Source: Tubiluchus corallicola (taxonomy: Eukaryota; Priapulida; Priapulimorpha; Priapulimorphida; Tubiluchidae). Taken from it: DNA of 64,000 nt. The stretch is taken from positions 1 to 64,000 of the forward strand of contig JAQGDQ010001067.1 of assembly GCA_030141605.1 (NCBI GenBank). Reading direction: 5' to 3'. How positions within the stretch are numbered: the stretch's first letter is position 1; each line of letters opens with the position of its first letter. The position numbers were made by a program, and so were the translations under genes. Under the pieces are notes generated by a model. The model was not told the origin of the DNA, did not search any database, and saw only the letters and a list, made by a program, of their open reading frames with translations. Positions 45,201-60,200 of the stretch are shown here, piece by piece.

Positions 45201-48200
45201 TCACTAATATTCATTGATCCCACCTAGTCACTGTAATGACAGCATCCCTAAGTGTCACAGCAGTTTTTCATTGGCTGTAACTTTGTGATTTTACTCAGTA
45301 TCTCCAGTTTGGACTTCAGAGATTCTGGCTTACTCCGTATGCCCCTCTGTTGGTACTGGTCATGAAGTTGGTCGACTGTCCTGAAGTTCCCCTGTAAAAT
45401 CCATCATTAATCGTGTGTTTAACATTTTGTGGTAGCAGTCCAGGACTAGGATCTTCAAAGCCAGTGCCACCAGGTGGTGCTAATCCCATGCCGCCTGTTT
45501 GAAACTGTTTGGAGCTTGGTACTGGTGGTGCCTGCACTCCTGCCATCTTGTAGTTTCCTGGCGGCCTTTGTGCATTAGGTTGTGGTCCATATGGTTGTGG
45601 GCCCTGTGGCTGTGCTTGTGAGTTGAGTTGGGGTCCAAATGGCTGTGACTGAGCTTGTGGTTGTGGTTGTGGTTGAGGTTGAGATTGTGGAGGTGGAGGT
45701 GGTGGAGCATTTCCTTGAGGGACCGGACGAGGTGGTGCTCTAGGGGGTCTTCGGGGATCGTACGCAGGATTGTATGTGGGACTTGGGCCAAACACTGTTG
45801 GTGAACCATAGACTTTCTGCATTGCTATGCTGAATTCATATGCTCCACTTCCTGGTGTCATCATGTTGTGATTTTGTCGTGGTGGTGGAGGCCCACGAGA
45901 TGTTGAACTGTATTGTGGTTGGGCACCCATGGGGGTTTGCAGCTGATGTTGTTGTAAGACAGGCGGTGGTTGTGCACTTGGAAAATTTTGTGTTGCTGGT
46001 TTTCCTGCATATGGTTGGATTGCTGCTGATGAGTAAGATGATTTCAACATTGGATGCTGCTCTGCTGAAAGTGCTGGGTATTGCTGCGTTCCTTGATAAG
46101 GCTGTATTGCTGCACGCTGTGGGGTTGCTACGTATTGTTGTGATGATACTCTACCTTGATGGTTTGTTTGGTAGGGCTGTGCTACTTTGTAAGGCCGTAA
46201 CACAGGATGCTGAGTCGTCGTTTGATACTGTGTCAATACTGCGTGCACTGTGGATGGTTTATAAGGTTGTAGTACTGGATGCAGAGTTGTCCCTTGGTAT
46301 GATGTAAATGCTGGCTGATATGATGGAAGCATTGACTTTTGAGTCACAGGTTGGTAAGTTTGTTGCTTTGGTTTTGGTACTGCTTGGTATGGTTGTAACA
46401 GTACCTTTGCTGTGGCTGCTTGATATGGCTGCAGTACCGGCTTCTGGGTTGCAGCTGGGTAGGACGGCACTACAGGTTTGGGTTTGACTGCTTGGTATGG
46501 TTGGAGTGTTTGCTTTTGCGTGACTGCTTGGTATGGTTGCAGTTTTTGGGAAGGGTACATTCCTATTGATGATAGTGATTGTAATGATGCACCATAGTTT
46601 GGTGTTGACTGATACTGTGGTGAGCGTGTGATTGTCTGCAGATATTGTGGTGGTAGTGTGCTGTGTGTTTTCATTGCTTCCACTCCAGCAGTCTCTGGAG
46701 TTGGTGTTCCACCTGGCCCTCTCATTGGGTACATGGCATTGGTCAACGACCAATTATGTACCTGTAAAATAAAACATACTTATAACAGCTGTCGTTTCCA
46801 TTCACAATAGTGTCGAGAGAATTACTATAACGATCCTGATATGCAGACTTATGATGTTTTAAATTAAAATGTTTTAAATACTAAGTTGCATCAGTGTTTC
46901 CTCATTAATGTAGTCACTCTTTGTGCTTTCAAATTTTTCACTAATGTGATACTAATTATTACTGTTTTGGCTGTTACAAGTATTTTTGGGTGGTGTTCTG
47001 TGTCTTATTGGCCTGTAGTAATAATTATTTTAGTGTGAACATGTGGTGTAGTACTACTATTCAAAGTATTGATTTTGTTAAGACCATATTTGGGCTGTAG
47101 ATTTTATGTGAGATTGATATGATATTTTATAATGTCATTCATGCAGTCAATAACAATTTTTGTTCACATTTTTTTTCTTTGAAATACATCACAAGCAACA
47201 AGACTCATTGTAGACGTTAAACTGTAGACTAAGTCACCTGCCATAAGGGAGCCCGGTTTTTCAGTTTGGGTGCAATACACCAAATGCAGTCATAGATCTC
47301 TAACAGATTAGACCTCAGACAGGTCAGACCCAACACAGGTTAGACCTAACACAATAGACCAGACTTCAAATGGACTAGCCACAGACCAGATTTCAGACAA
47401 ACCAGCCACGCACCACACACCACCAACAGATCAGATCTTAGACAGATCAGACTCCAGGCAAACTTCTCACAGACTGGTAGACCTTAGACAGATAATCACA
47501 GACAGGCCACGAACAGACCAGCCACACGCCACCAGTAGATTATATCTCAGACTGATAGACCCCAGACAAATGTCTCAAAGACTGGTACACCTCAGACAGA
47601 TAATCACAGACAGACCAACCACACACCACCAATAGATCATATCTCAGACAGATCAGACTCCAGACAAACTCTCACAGACTACTGGCAGACTTCAGACAGA
47701 TAATCACAGATTAGATCTCAGACAGACCAGACCTCTGATAGATCAGGCCGGAGGCAAACCTAACCCCATATAGATCATCCAGTGACGTAAAATTTTTACG
47801 TAGTGAAGAATTTTGTGATTTGTTACACAATGCAGCATTCATGTTGCAGTGTTACAATATGAACCTTTTCTTACATAATAAATCTTAGAATCACTATGAT
47901 AAATTTGGAATAGTACTAGCTACAGTTGTCGTTTGTAGTTGTTGCTATATATGTACTATAATTTATGTATGTTGCCGTGGGACCACTTATTGGTAATCAA
48001 CGTATAAGTTGTTAGTTGAGAACATGTTTGTAACCTACTTACCAGAATAAAAACGATAAAAAACATATTTCCTAGGCCCATCCTGCAGTTACTTCATGTG
48101 TGCTAAAAATAACAATTAAGATTTTACATTATGGCTGTTGGTCCCATATTTTTTTGTAGTCATTTTCAAATTGCAACTATTGTTAGTATATTAAGCTTAC

Positions 48201-51141
48201 TGTACTAAAATTAATACAGTAAATTGCTATCACTAAACTAGCATACATTTGATTAAAAAACTATTATTTGATACATTATGTATAAATTAAATAACGTATT
48301 TACTTACCTTTTTGTTAATAATGTATTTGCTCTTCAATGTATGTATACAAAAATCGCTGTTTCTCACAAATAATAATAGCTTACGCTAACGTTTCACGTA
48401 TCAGTCAGTATTAGTTATTATATGACACACTGACCAAGTCCATGCATAGACACCACAAGGCAAATAATGATGACAAATGAAAGTACTGAATTGGCTGTAA
48501 GTTCCATGTTACAGATTAAATGTTCTACTAACCTTTAAATTTACTTGAAACTGACCTGATTCAAAATATCATAAAACTGAGCTCTTTTTCATTTCCATTG
48601 TTAACTGGCTGTTCATGATGGGGTTAAGAACCATGAGATCCTGGTCGAGTTTTGATGTTTCTTTGTTACGTAGACACTCTATAGCACTTTTATTTTTTAA
48701 AATTGAACTTAGACAATAGTTCACTTCAGACTTTGGAGATAAGATCGCAGTTACGTTCCTCAACTCGGACAGTAAATTTACCTACATTACCTCCATTTTT
48801 ACCTTTTCTTTCTGTGACTATTTTTCAGCAAATAGCAAGTTGCCATTTTTATTTTGAGAGGAAATTTTTCGTTTTCCTTTGCCTAAAACTTGTTCAGTTA
48901 AAGACTTTCCTAAGATTATTTGTAGAAAGAAAACGTTTGTGTACAAAACCCATTGATGTGCTTGCTGAGCTTTCAGGTCTCGAATGACCTTTATTAAGGT
49001 TTTGATTTTGTTATCGGACCCAGAATGTTGACTATAAATGCAATTCACTATACTTTGATTGTGTGTCTGTCCAACATATTATTTTATGGCGCTGACTTCA
49101 ATATGACCGTTGATAACTACATGAATATAGAGCTTTTATAGCCTCGTTTCTACCATAATTTACTCATCTATATACAACTGTAATCTGGTCATACCACAGA
49201 ATCTGTAACATGATCACTGTCATGGTAAATCAGCTATGTGGAATATCTAGCTGCCTCATCATCAAACAGATAAAATATGTCATTAAATTATAAATACCAT
49301 TGCAACTGCTAATAAAAAATTTTATTAGCTTACTGAAATGTGGGAGTTTACTATTCTTAGAATCCTAGAAAATTCTTATTTCCATCTCTGTTTCTTAGCC
49401 ACTTTTACCACTTAAAAGAAGAAAGCTATGCTCTGCATATATATTACAATTGAGAATACTTATTCCATGATATTGGAATTGATTTTTCATTGACCGTGTA
49501 GAAATTGGAATCAAAATAAATTAATGATTGCTGTATTTTATTTTTATTCTAGGTGATGAAGATTTCATTGTTTACAGAATAGTGTAAGTAGTTATTCATT
49601 AATTTTACTAATAAATTAAATTTACTTGCATTATTAGTTAATAAATAATTAACTTTATTGTTCTGATAGTTTGACATTTTTACATGTGTGAGATAACTTT
49701 TAGCATTGAGTCATGGGTAGTCACAAATTTTACATTCAGAATGTCTGGCCACTGTGGGATTCGCCCATGAGTTTGAACTTGACAGAATGTCAGCTACCTC
49801 AGGTGTGGCTTATACTTGTTAGTCGTTGTAAAATTCTAACCCTTAAATACGAAAATGTATTATATTGCTAATAAAAAGGTTTGGTAGTATTCACATTGCA
49901 GTGGAAAAATGGACTGTCAGATCTTTTATGGCTGAATTTTCACGCCAGTAGCTTTACGTAAATTTTAATAGTTTGCAGCTGGGAAGTGGACCTTGGTTAA
50001 ATGTGTGAGTACATTTTATAATTACAGTCGTTCCCTTATTATAAACCTGGCTCTGCTGGGACTTCACTTCATAGCATGAGTAAAGCGGCCCTTTGAGAAA
50101 GAAAGAGTGAGAGAGAGAAACAGACAGACAGACAGACATGCTTCAAGTGTGTACAGTTCCTGCGAGGATAAAGCGGTCATAAAAGTCGTTCATCGCTTGT
50201 TAAGGCTTTTAAAATAAAAGAGCTGCTGACGAAAATGAAATTCACAATTAACTGGGTGTCTAATCTTATGAAGGACATTTTACATTATTAAGGACATTAA
50301 TTATTTTACTTATTTTTATTAAAGCAGGGCAGCTGTTTTTGAGCCTGGTGCATCCTGAGTTTTTCAATTATAACAGTTTTTTCACTTTATGAATATTACT
50401 GGCGATAAAGACAAATTATGTTTTCGTCCTTGATGCATAAAATTATGGAAGTGGTGTGCAGTGTACAAATTTCGCCTCTTAGAAAAGACCTTGATTTACC
50501 ATATATTAAGTAAAACTGTCGAACTGTGCATCATTCAAGAGTTGATTGTGTCCTATCTCGTTGTAATCATAATTTCCAGATTGGGGAGTACAGGTCGTTG
50601 ATGAGTAATGTCTAGCTACAAAACCTCAATTTTTGCTGATCAGCGTTTTAGGATATGCTGTATCAGTTTTTGAAAATTTTGCCCAGTGGCGCGCTATAAC
50701 GCTATTATAAAGTTTAACCAAGCACGAAGTTAACGTTGGCCTTGTTGGCTAATTCACGATAATAATAATAATCACATGAAATATAGTTCCAGATATCAGT
50801 TATATTTGTTGTTTAAAATGTAGTGCATTCCAGCAGCTTAATTATACTAATACATTTAATGAAAATGTTCTGGAATGCATCATGTCCTGGGGCATGAAAT
50901 ACTTCACTGGTGAATAGATGCACATCTCATTGATTCTTGGGTTACACAATTTCGCCATCTCCGAATGTAAAAACTGAATTTCTAGTCTTCTATTATTATT
51001 TTTATTGTTATCATTATTATTACTATTATTATTATTGTTGTTGTTGTTGTTGTTGTTGCTGCTGCTGCTGCTTGCTGCTGCTGCTGTTGCTGTTGTTGTT
51101 GTTACTATTATTATCATTATTATTATTATTATTATTATTAC

Positions 51142-51201
<60 letters not shown>

Positions 51202-54200
51202 CATCATTATCATCATCATCATCATTATCATTATTATTATTGTGTTACTAAAGTACTGTTACGTTTAAGCTGCATCAAAATAAGAACTTGTAGTTTTTCT
51301 GCAAAAGGCCTACACTATTTATTTCTCAATGTTTCAGTATACAAGTTGGGATTGTAAACGACTGACTACGTGGGTTTTATGAGTCATACTCAATTACGTG
51401 TTGTACGATAATGAAACGTTTCGTTTTAAATTCATAAATAGTTTGATAAGTTGTAGATGTGCAGCTTCTTTAACTACGATTTGTTGTAATACCTGTGATG
51501 TACCGGGCGAAGCTATCTAGTTTTTTGCCCTCAAACAGCTTTTGTAACGCAGGTTTTTAGTTTTTCTTATATTTAAGCATTTTAGCTTATTAAACAAGTC
51601 ACAAGTGGAGTGACGTGTATTACAAGCCAGGCGTAAGCAGTGTGAATCGTAAAGCACTTAGGAATGCTGAAAGCCAGAACATTGATTGACAGCTGGTTGA
51701 TGTTTCTTATTTGAGCAGGGAATGCTGAGATTTAGTTCAATGTACAGCACTGACATATTTTAAACTGTGGAAGACGGCTTTTCCTTGAACTGGATAAAAT
51801 CTCTACTCGCCGCTTATTAAAGCTTTTACTGCCACACGAGCAAATAACATTCGCAAGGCAGTACACCACTAAACATAAGAAAAATTCGTGTAATCACTTA
51901 GAAATTTTTGTTGATCATTTTAAATCACTGTTTTGTGTAAAAATTTGCATAGGGAAGATTATCGCGTCATAACGGAGAAAAGTCACTATTTTGGCTAGGA
52001 AAAAAGTCAGTTAGTTCTGGTGGGGTTAAAATTAGTATTAGGGTTAAAGTTAGGGTTGGGGTTAGAGTTGTTTCTTTTTTTCCTGTGCCTTTTTTCCGGT
52101 GACTTTTTTAACTGTGGCTTTTCTACCTGGATTCAATTATGTGTGGTAATTGCAAGCTGTGATAGTAAGTTCGCAATAAATGCTCCAGGTTCATTATTAG
52201 ACGCCGCTTTAAAAAAGCAAAAGGTTCAATCCGTGAACTCTTAGCCTATAGTCTTCACATCAGTATAGTCAGCTGATAAACTTTATATCTACTGTATTTC
52301 ACCTCGTGACAGCAGTGACGTGAGTGAATACACGTTCTTAACAATATCCCTTACTGTTTGGTATGGCGCTACCACGCTGGGTGATCGCTATGCTCTTGAC
52401 CAAATTGTTAAATCCGCCGCAAAAATTGTAGCAATTCAACAGCAATCTATGGCATATTCGTATGAAACTCGGGTCATAAAGAGAGCGCAAGTTATCATGA
52501 AAGATGAATTCCATTCACGTAATAAATACTTTGAAATGCCCCCTCTGGTCTTAGATGCCGCTCAATTAACACTAAAGCACAAGAAAAGTCTTTCTATCCT
52601 GTTGCAATTCGCACCATCAACAGTTAATTTCAGTAATCTCCAATACTAATTTTCTATGTCACTGTACAACTGATTAAATTATTTGTGTTACTCTCCTCTT
52701 TGTTTCTATAAGTTATTGTAGTACGTAAAACCACACAAATTTCATTGTATGTATTATGCTATAGGTTTTACATGTCAAATGTAGACACAGGAAAGTTCAA
52801 ATGTGACTTAGGTAAGTCAAATGTAGACATAGGAATTTGGAATGAGTTTTGGTAACTCAAATATGACTTAGGTAAGTCAAATGTAGACATAAGAATTTCG
52901 AATGTGTTTTGGTAACTCAAATGTGACTTAGGTAAGTCAAATGTAGACTTAGCAATTTTCAATGTGTTTTGGTAACTCAAATGTGACTTAGGTAAGTCAA
53001 GTGTAGATGCAATGAACGTTAAGAATGTAGTGGCATTGGTTCCCACTTCCCAATGAACAGTGAATCACTAATTAGTTTTTCAAGTAATGCATTAGCACTG
53101 CATTAATGAATTAGTTTCTCTCAAGAAACATTGTTTATTTTAAGAATGTATTGTTTTCTCTAACAGTTCCAATGGTATGTAAAGTTTGCAGAATATTAGT
53201 GGACTATTAGTAGGCCTATAACGTTGTTACTTTAAATTATGAGCAATTATTAAATTGAAATTAAAGAAGATTAAATTTAACATCGTTAAACTGTAACACT
53301 TATCCACATTTGAGATACCAATGTCACATTTGACTTGACATGTGTCTACATTTGACTTACCAAAAACGCTCAAGATTTGTTGAAAACCATTGTTAACACA
53401 TTTGAACTACCTAAGTCTACATTTGAGTTACCAAGACACATTTGAATTACCTAAATCTACATTTGAGTTAACGCAGGTCTACATTTGACATGTAAAACCT
53501 ATATAATAACAATAAATTGCTAGCTTGCTTGCTTAGTCAATACAAAATTATATGAGTTAGCGCAAAACTTGAAACCAACCAGCGTCAGTTAACTTATATT
53601 ACCAGGCGGCCGTGTATTGACTTTGACCTTCCTTGAGTGCTAGTTCAAGGTCAAAATGTCTATTCGCTCCAACTCAAAAACTATATGGAATATGGCAACT
53701 AAACTTAAGTGACGTATATTCATATAGTGCCAAGTGGATACAGGTTTTAATGTAATAGTCAGTGACCTTTTAGGAAAGGTCAGCGTCGAACGTTATTTCA
53801 CTAAGATCAAGTGACCTGTGGCCCATGAGCATGCTTCCTCTTTGCTTCCTCTCTAGTGAATAAACGAATGAATAAGGTAAGTGAACAACTGATTCAACCA
53901 GGTAATTAAACCGCCAACGGATAACTAAAGAAGTTCATCAGCCAACCAGCTAACAAACGAAAAAGTAAACGAATAGATGAGCAAATAAAGGGAGAAGGAA
54001 AGCAAAAACCAGATTACCAGTCAATCCAAGAACAAATAAAGATAGAAGTTTAGCTGGGCGCCTGTGAATCCAGGAAGAGCTAACGTAGACGAAAATCTGC
54101 AACACATTATTTAATTTTATACGTCGATAATTCTCATTTTCTTATGAAACATATCACTTTTAAGTTTATTTCAATTCATCAGGTTAATCATATTTATAAG

Positions 54201-57200
54201 TAAAACTAGCACACGTTAGTTTGCTTGAAAGTGACATGTGTTACATGTACATTATACTGTAAGTGAGGTAGCATATGCTATTACAGTGAGCATGGGTGAT
54301 TAATTAGGTCTACTGATCTGTTTACTTAATTGAATTTCTCTACACGTATAGTTGTAGTTTAATTTTTAATGTCTTTGTTACTATTTGTACAGTTTCGACA
54401 TTAATTCTCGAGAGACTTTATCAGCTAATATCTCTTGACTACGTTTCTTACAGCAAACTTCGTCTGCCCATTTAAAAAGTAAATTTTTTTCTAGTCAGTA
54501 AAAGACCTTTTGGCATTTTGGACAGTGGCTTGCGTTTAAACCTTCTTAACTTGTGTGTTAAGACGGCAAAGAATGATGAGCATGGTTTTTTGACTGTAGT
54601 CGCACTACATGTATTGTTTTGTTGATCAGTGCTGTAGTATTGTATAATGTTAACATAGACATAGACATTTTTTATTTATCTCCTCATTTACATCAGAATA
54701 CAAATAGGCTGTAATTGCTATAATTAATAGTTAATCAGGATAAATATTGCATAAAGGAAACAGTTAATGGGTGTAGGAGAAAGGGTAGCGAAAGACCATT
54801 TGGTCATCAAGTCAGCTACCCTTCTCAGGTTAGTGTAAATTGTAAAAAAAAATTTGTAGCGCTGCTAATTATACGATGTAATATAATTATGAAAACAGGA
54901 TAAAAAATCAACTGTTAATGTAAATCTATAGGGGAAGAAGTTAAACTTTAAATGGATTATGCAACAGTAAAGCATTATGATAAAATGAAAAATATGCAAT
55001 GACGACCAGCCAAATATGTAAAGCATATAACTAACTGATTAGAGTCATTAACAGTTTTGCATTTCACAGTATTCACCCCTTGCATTTTTTTTCTGTGATA
55101 GATAATGTTATGTCTTATATCATTAAAGTCTTAAAAGAATCTTGTGATGCATAAGATCAAGGTAAATAGTTTCATTGTTGATCTCGTTTCATCCTGAGAG
55201 TGTGTGACTAAGACAAACTTGTTCTTTCTGATGCAATTTGAACAAACATTTGCAAGACAACGTGCGTGAATGCAGGTCTAGTGGCTGTGTTCTAAGCTAA
55301 CTGGACTAAAGTGGATTTCTTTTTCTTTTTATGGGACAGAAACTTGGTTTTCCAGTGTTCATTTGAGATTTTTGTAATGTGTCTAGGCAGATGATTTGGC
55401 CCATTTCACACAAGCAGATGGCAACTCGTGTTTACAAACAACTTATTTATTTTCCCTACCTTGTCACTTGCAAATTAGGTTGAAATTTCTGACATAACGG
55501 TAAGAGACTACTAAGAATCATAATTATAAGTTGTAATCTAGAATAATACGAAGTGATTAGTGTCTCATATCAACTGGTAGAGAATAAATGTTGTTTTTTT
55601 TCTAGATTATATATCAGTATATTCAGCCTTGCGGTTTCTCTGGGCGCTTTGCTGCTGCTACCTTTCTCGATCATCAGCAATGAAGTGTTGCTGCGATATC
55701 CAAACAGCTATTATGTGCAGTGGCTGAATAGTTCTCTCATACATGGTAATTAATAGTAGAGTTTGTACTACAAATATTCGTTTCATAATAATCACTTTGC
55801 CAGTATAGTTTTATAGTGCAACCCTGTTCTCACTTAATGGGCACATCCCAACATGATTAACACTGATTACCTGCACTGCTGCATTTACAATAGCTCCATT
55901 ACATTTACATTTACACAATCACAAAATTACATTTGTGATTTAGCAATATTCTGACCCACTTGATTTTCCGTTGAAAAATGACACTGCTCCATTCGAATTT
56001 ACAATTAAAACGGTAGTTGTAAATTAGCCCCACAAAATTCACGCTGTATGTTATAACTTTTTTGTTAAAATTCCCTTGTGGTTCAGACATCTTTATTCAT
56101 TTCTTTGTTTTTACTTTGGCTGAGATTTGGCATATTGTTAATATTTTGGGTTATAAATATAGGTAATTCAGTTTGATAAATAACGCACCATATCAACAAA
56201 TTTTGTAACACTTTTAATAAAAAGAATCAACATTTCCACTGCACCCTGGCAGTCATCTTTCGGTGGATTATTTGTCAAACCGATGCCATTCTTGTTATTA
56301 AGAATTTGAAAAAACATAAAATTTAGATAGGCATAATCCAATATTTGGCAATATAAAATCTTGTATAACTGTAATGTGAGAATTCATTCAAAACATTAAA
56401 TGTACATGGATAACTTTTAAGGTTTTTTTTTCGTGTGAATTGTGTATGTTATCTCACTGTAATTCCTTTCTCAGACTTCTTATTAGTTTTTTGCAGTTTG
56501 AACTCAAAAGATTTTGGTCCTTGCTCAGTGTGAATCTAGTAACAGTCAAAGTTGTCTCGCATTGCAACAAGTAAACAGATATTTCTTCATATATTATTCA
56601 CAGCAATCAGCAATGCCATTAAGCAATTAAAGTTATTATTGTATGTGTACATGCTAATGTTATTCTAATCTGATTTCAGGACTATGGAATCTGGTGTTTT
56701 TATTCTCTAATCTGTGCCTCTTTATCCTGCTGCCATTCGCTTACTTTTTTACGGAATCCGAGGGATTTACTGGTTCTAAAAAGGTGAGGTAATATTGCTG
56801 TAGTTGATGGCTTAAAAATATTATCAAAAAGCAATAGTATGCAAATATATTTGTATAGTGGATTTTACCACGTGTTGTGATATGAGTTACCTTTTCATTA
56901 TCGTATCGTGATTAATTGTGAGGCCTTTTGGTTTTTGAACATATTTCTGCGCAGAGACGTCTTTTTTCACTAATTCATCCTTTGCTGTGGTATATACTAC
57001 TGTTCTTTTTTAGGGCATCATGGCAAGGATATATGAAACATTTGTCGTCTTGCTACTTCTTGCTGTCGTTGTGCTAGGAATTGCCTTTGTGGCATCGGCT
57101 TTGTTTGACCAAGACCGATGGACAAAGCAGTCTTTATTTAGTAAGTAATATAACTGTGAATGTAATTTTTTCTAGCACTCAAAATATAGTGAATAATGCT

Positions 57201-60200
57201 GAACGTGTTTATCATAAGTGAATTTTTGTAGTGTATACACTTTAGTAATAATGCATCGTGTAAAATGTATTATGTTAAGGCACCCAAGTTTTTAATTTGT
57301 CAAGCATAGTCCTAGTAAAATTAAAATGTTCACAAATTATTTTGTATTTCTGATACCATTAATTAGTGATGTGACCAATTAATCGATTACTTGTATAACC
57401 ATTTGGGATTTTATTTCTGACCTTTTTATGAACAGGACAATGCATTCGTAAATGTCCATTGTAAATGTTTTTCATATTGAACTTTTCCACTTGTTTTTCA
57501 GATATATGGAATTATTACTTACCGTGGCTTTATTCTTGCATTTCTCTGCTTGGTGTGCTAATGTTGTTAAGTAAGTGTATTGTATAAGTGCTACTAGTAT
57601 AAAAGTGTAAGTCTAAAATGCTGATTTCAGCAATTTGTCTATCATACATTTAACCATTTTTCCTTTAGTTGAAATTGAAGGTTTTTTGGATTATTGCATT
57701 GAAATGTTTTTAAATATTTCATGTACTTTGTTTTTTTTACCTTTTGACAAACAATGTTAAAATGTCAGGCTGTGTACTGTAGATGTAAACATGTACTGCT
57801 GAGAATTTATAGTGCTTGTAATAGATGCTCTGATGCCTTCTTGCTTGCAGTTTGCACACCAGTTGGATTTGCCAGGTTGTTTACAGTTGTTGGTGATCTA
57901 GTAGTCAAACCACAGGTACACAGCTTAATCACATTAGTAGAATTAAGCATGTGTGTCATGCATAATTAGTTACAGCATCTCTTAAATTATTAAGCAAGAT
58001 TTCCATGTTTTTGACCCCAACTAATGAATATTACTATTAAAGTTAATAGGTGAAAGTTTCATTATTTGCCATTTAAACCTATGTTAGCTAAACGTTTAAT
58101 TGACATTGCACCTGGCGGCATTGATTTCTGCCAATGATTAGTAATACAATGTTCTTCCATTTTTATGAGAGCGATGGGCTGTGAGCAAGCTGACTGATGG
58201 CACAAACCCGTTTACCTTTCCAGCACGTTTTAACAAAATAATTTTACTTTTTTGTTAGGTTTTCGGTAAAGTAACAAATGTAGTACTTGAAACGACTGAA
58301 ATTAAGTAATGTAATAAGAAATGATTTTTCTTGCACAGTTCATGACTCACATTGAAGAAGAGCTTCATGTTGCTTGCTGGGAAGAAGAGAATTTACGTCG
58401 TAAGATTGCTGAGAGCAGTCAACAACATCAGGTCCTAGATCGACGAAAAAATGGTTTGGGTACAGAAGTGGAAACCGACTTACAAGTTAGGCTTCGACAA
58501 GCAATTGCTGCAAGGGAATCTATAGGTATGGCTTCACTTTTTCTATGTCTAATGTTTGGTATTTTTTCTGGTTAAAGTTTCTACACTGATTATTTATCAG
58601 TCTGTAGCTAGTGTATCTTAATCTGCCTGTTGACACTCCTTGACAACCGTGATTGTGCTGTCTTCTTCTGTCAAATGTGTCACTATTTTATTCTGTCTAA
58701 TATGCCACTGTTTTATTCTGTCTAATATGCCACTGTTTTATTTTGTCAATTGTGTCACTGTCTTCTTCTATCAAATGTGTCACTGTTTTATTCTGTCAAA
58801 TGTGTCGCTGTCTTCTTCTGTCAAATGTGTCACTGTCTTCTTCTGTCAAATGTGTCGCTATTTTGTTCTGTCAAATGTGTCACTGTTTTATTCTGTCAAA
58901 TGTGTCACTGTTTTATTCTGTCATATGTGTCACTGTTTTATTTTGTCAATTGTGTCACTGTCTTCTTTTGTCAAATGTGTCACTGTTTTATTCTGTCAAA
59001 TGTGTCGCTGTCTTCTTCTGTCAAATGTGTCGCTGTCTTCTTCTGTCAAATGTGTCGCTGTCTTCTTCTGTCAAATGTGTCGCTATTTTGTTCTGTCAAA
59101 TGTGTCACTGTTTTATTCTGTCTAATATGTCACTGTTTTATTTTGTCACTTGTGTCACTGTCTTTTTCTGTCTAATATGTCACTGTTTTATTTTGTCAAA
59201 TATGTCACTGTTTTCTTCTGTCAAATGTGTCCCTGTTTTATTCTGTCAAGTGTGTCACTATTTTATTATGTCTAATGTGTCGTAGTCTTCTGTCAAATGT
59301 GTCACTATTTTGTTCTGTCAAATGTGTCACTGTTTTATTCTGTCAAATGTGTCACTGTTTTATTCTGTCAAATGTGTCACTGTTTTATTCTGTCAGATGT
59401 GTCACTGTTTTATTGTAAGTCTTTGTCACATTCTTTGTCTAGGACTTTGTCACTCTTTCTGCATATTATGTTGTTATTCTTTCTTGTCTAGTATTTTTCC
59501 ATTGTCACTGCCCGTTTCATCCATTTTCTAAAACTGCCTGATGTTCATCACATTGCTGTCTAGCATTCATTCCTCTGCTCATTTAATGCCTTCTTTGATT
59601 TTTAGGTGTTTTCACCACATCTTTCTTTGTACTATATAAATAGTATAAATTGTATAATTCATTTGATCCATTATCACTAATACCAAGAACATGTTTTACA
59701 AAAGGAATCAAAAAGAGAAAAATTCATTATAATTGTGATAAATCTCTTTCTAAACAGGTTCTCTTAATTTTCGTAATTATGAAAACACAAAAACTTAAAG
59801 CCACCTCTTTGTACGTAATTACGGTATTAAAAAGAATGTTATTTTATTAGAATTTTTGATAGTATCTGGTGAAGGAGTGATGAAAGACTTCTTTTTCAAC
59901 GTTAGAAAATTTGAAACATTAGATATTATTGCAAAACTGTTATTGATTAAACCTTCCCACAAATAGAGTTTGTGGTATGTGTTACCAATATGATTTGGAT
60001 AAATAGTCAAAGATAACACAAAACAACTTTAGTATGCAGTATTGCAATGAAAAAAGATAATATACGAGGCTATTTTGTTTCACTTTTAATTTCAGAGCGA
60101 AGGCATAAAACGTCGCCTTGGAGACGCAATTTAGGATATCCTCTAACTATGCTACTTTTACTTGCTCTGACGGTACGGTAGAAAGAGTTATTATTTTTTG

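Noticed and set aside
45480-45809. His/Leu-rich frame overlapping the nested secreted protein
   Set aside because: Shadow frame of the Pro/Gln-rich repeats; it has no start or splice support.
50842-51268. Poly-Ile, poly-Leu and poly-Asn/Ser frames
   Set aside because: Translated trinucleotide microsatellite.
58640-59531. Cys/Val/Leu-rich frames of up to 180 codons
   Set aside because: By-product of the stop-free 25-bp minisatellite; the same peptide text appears in three frames.
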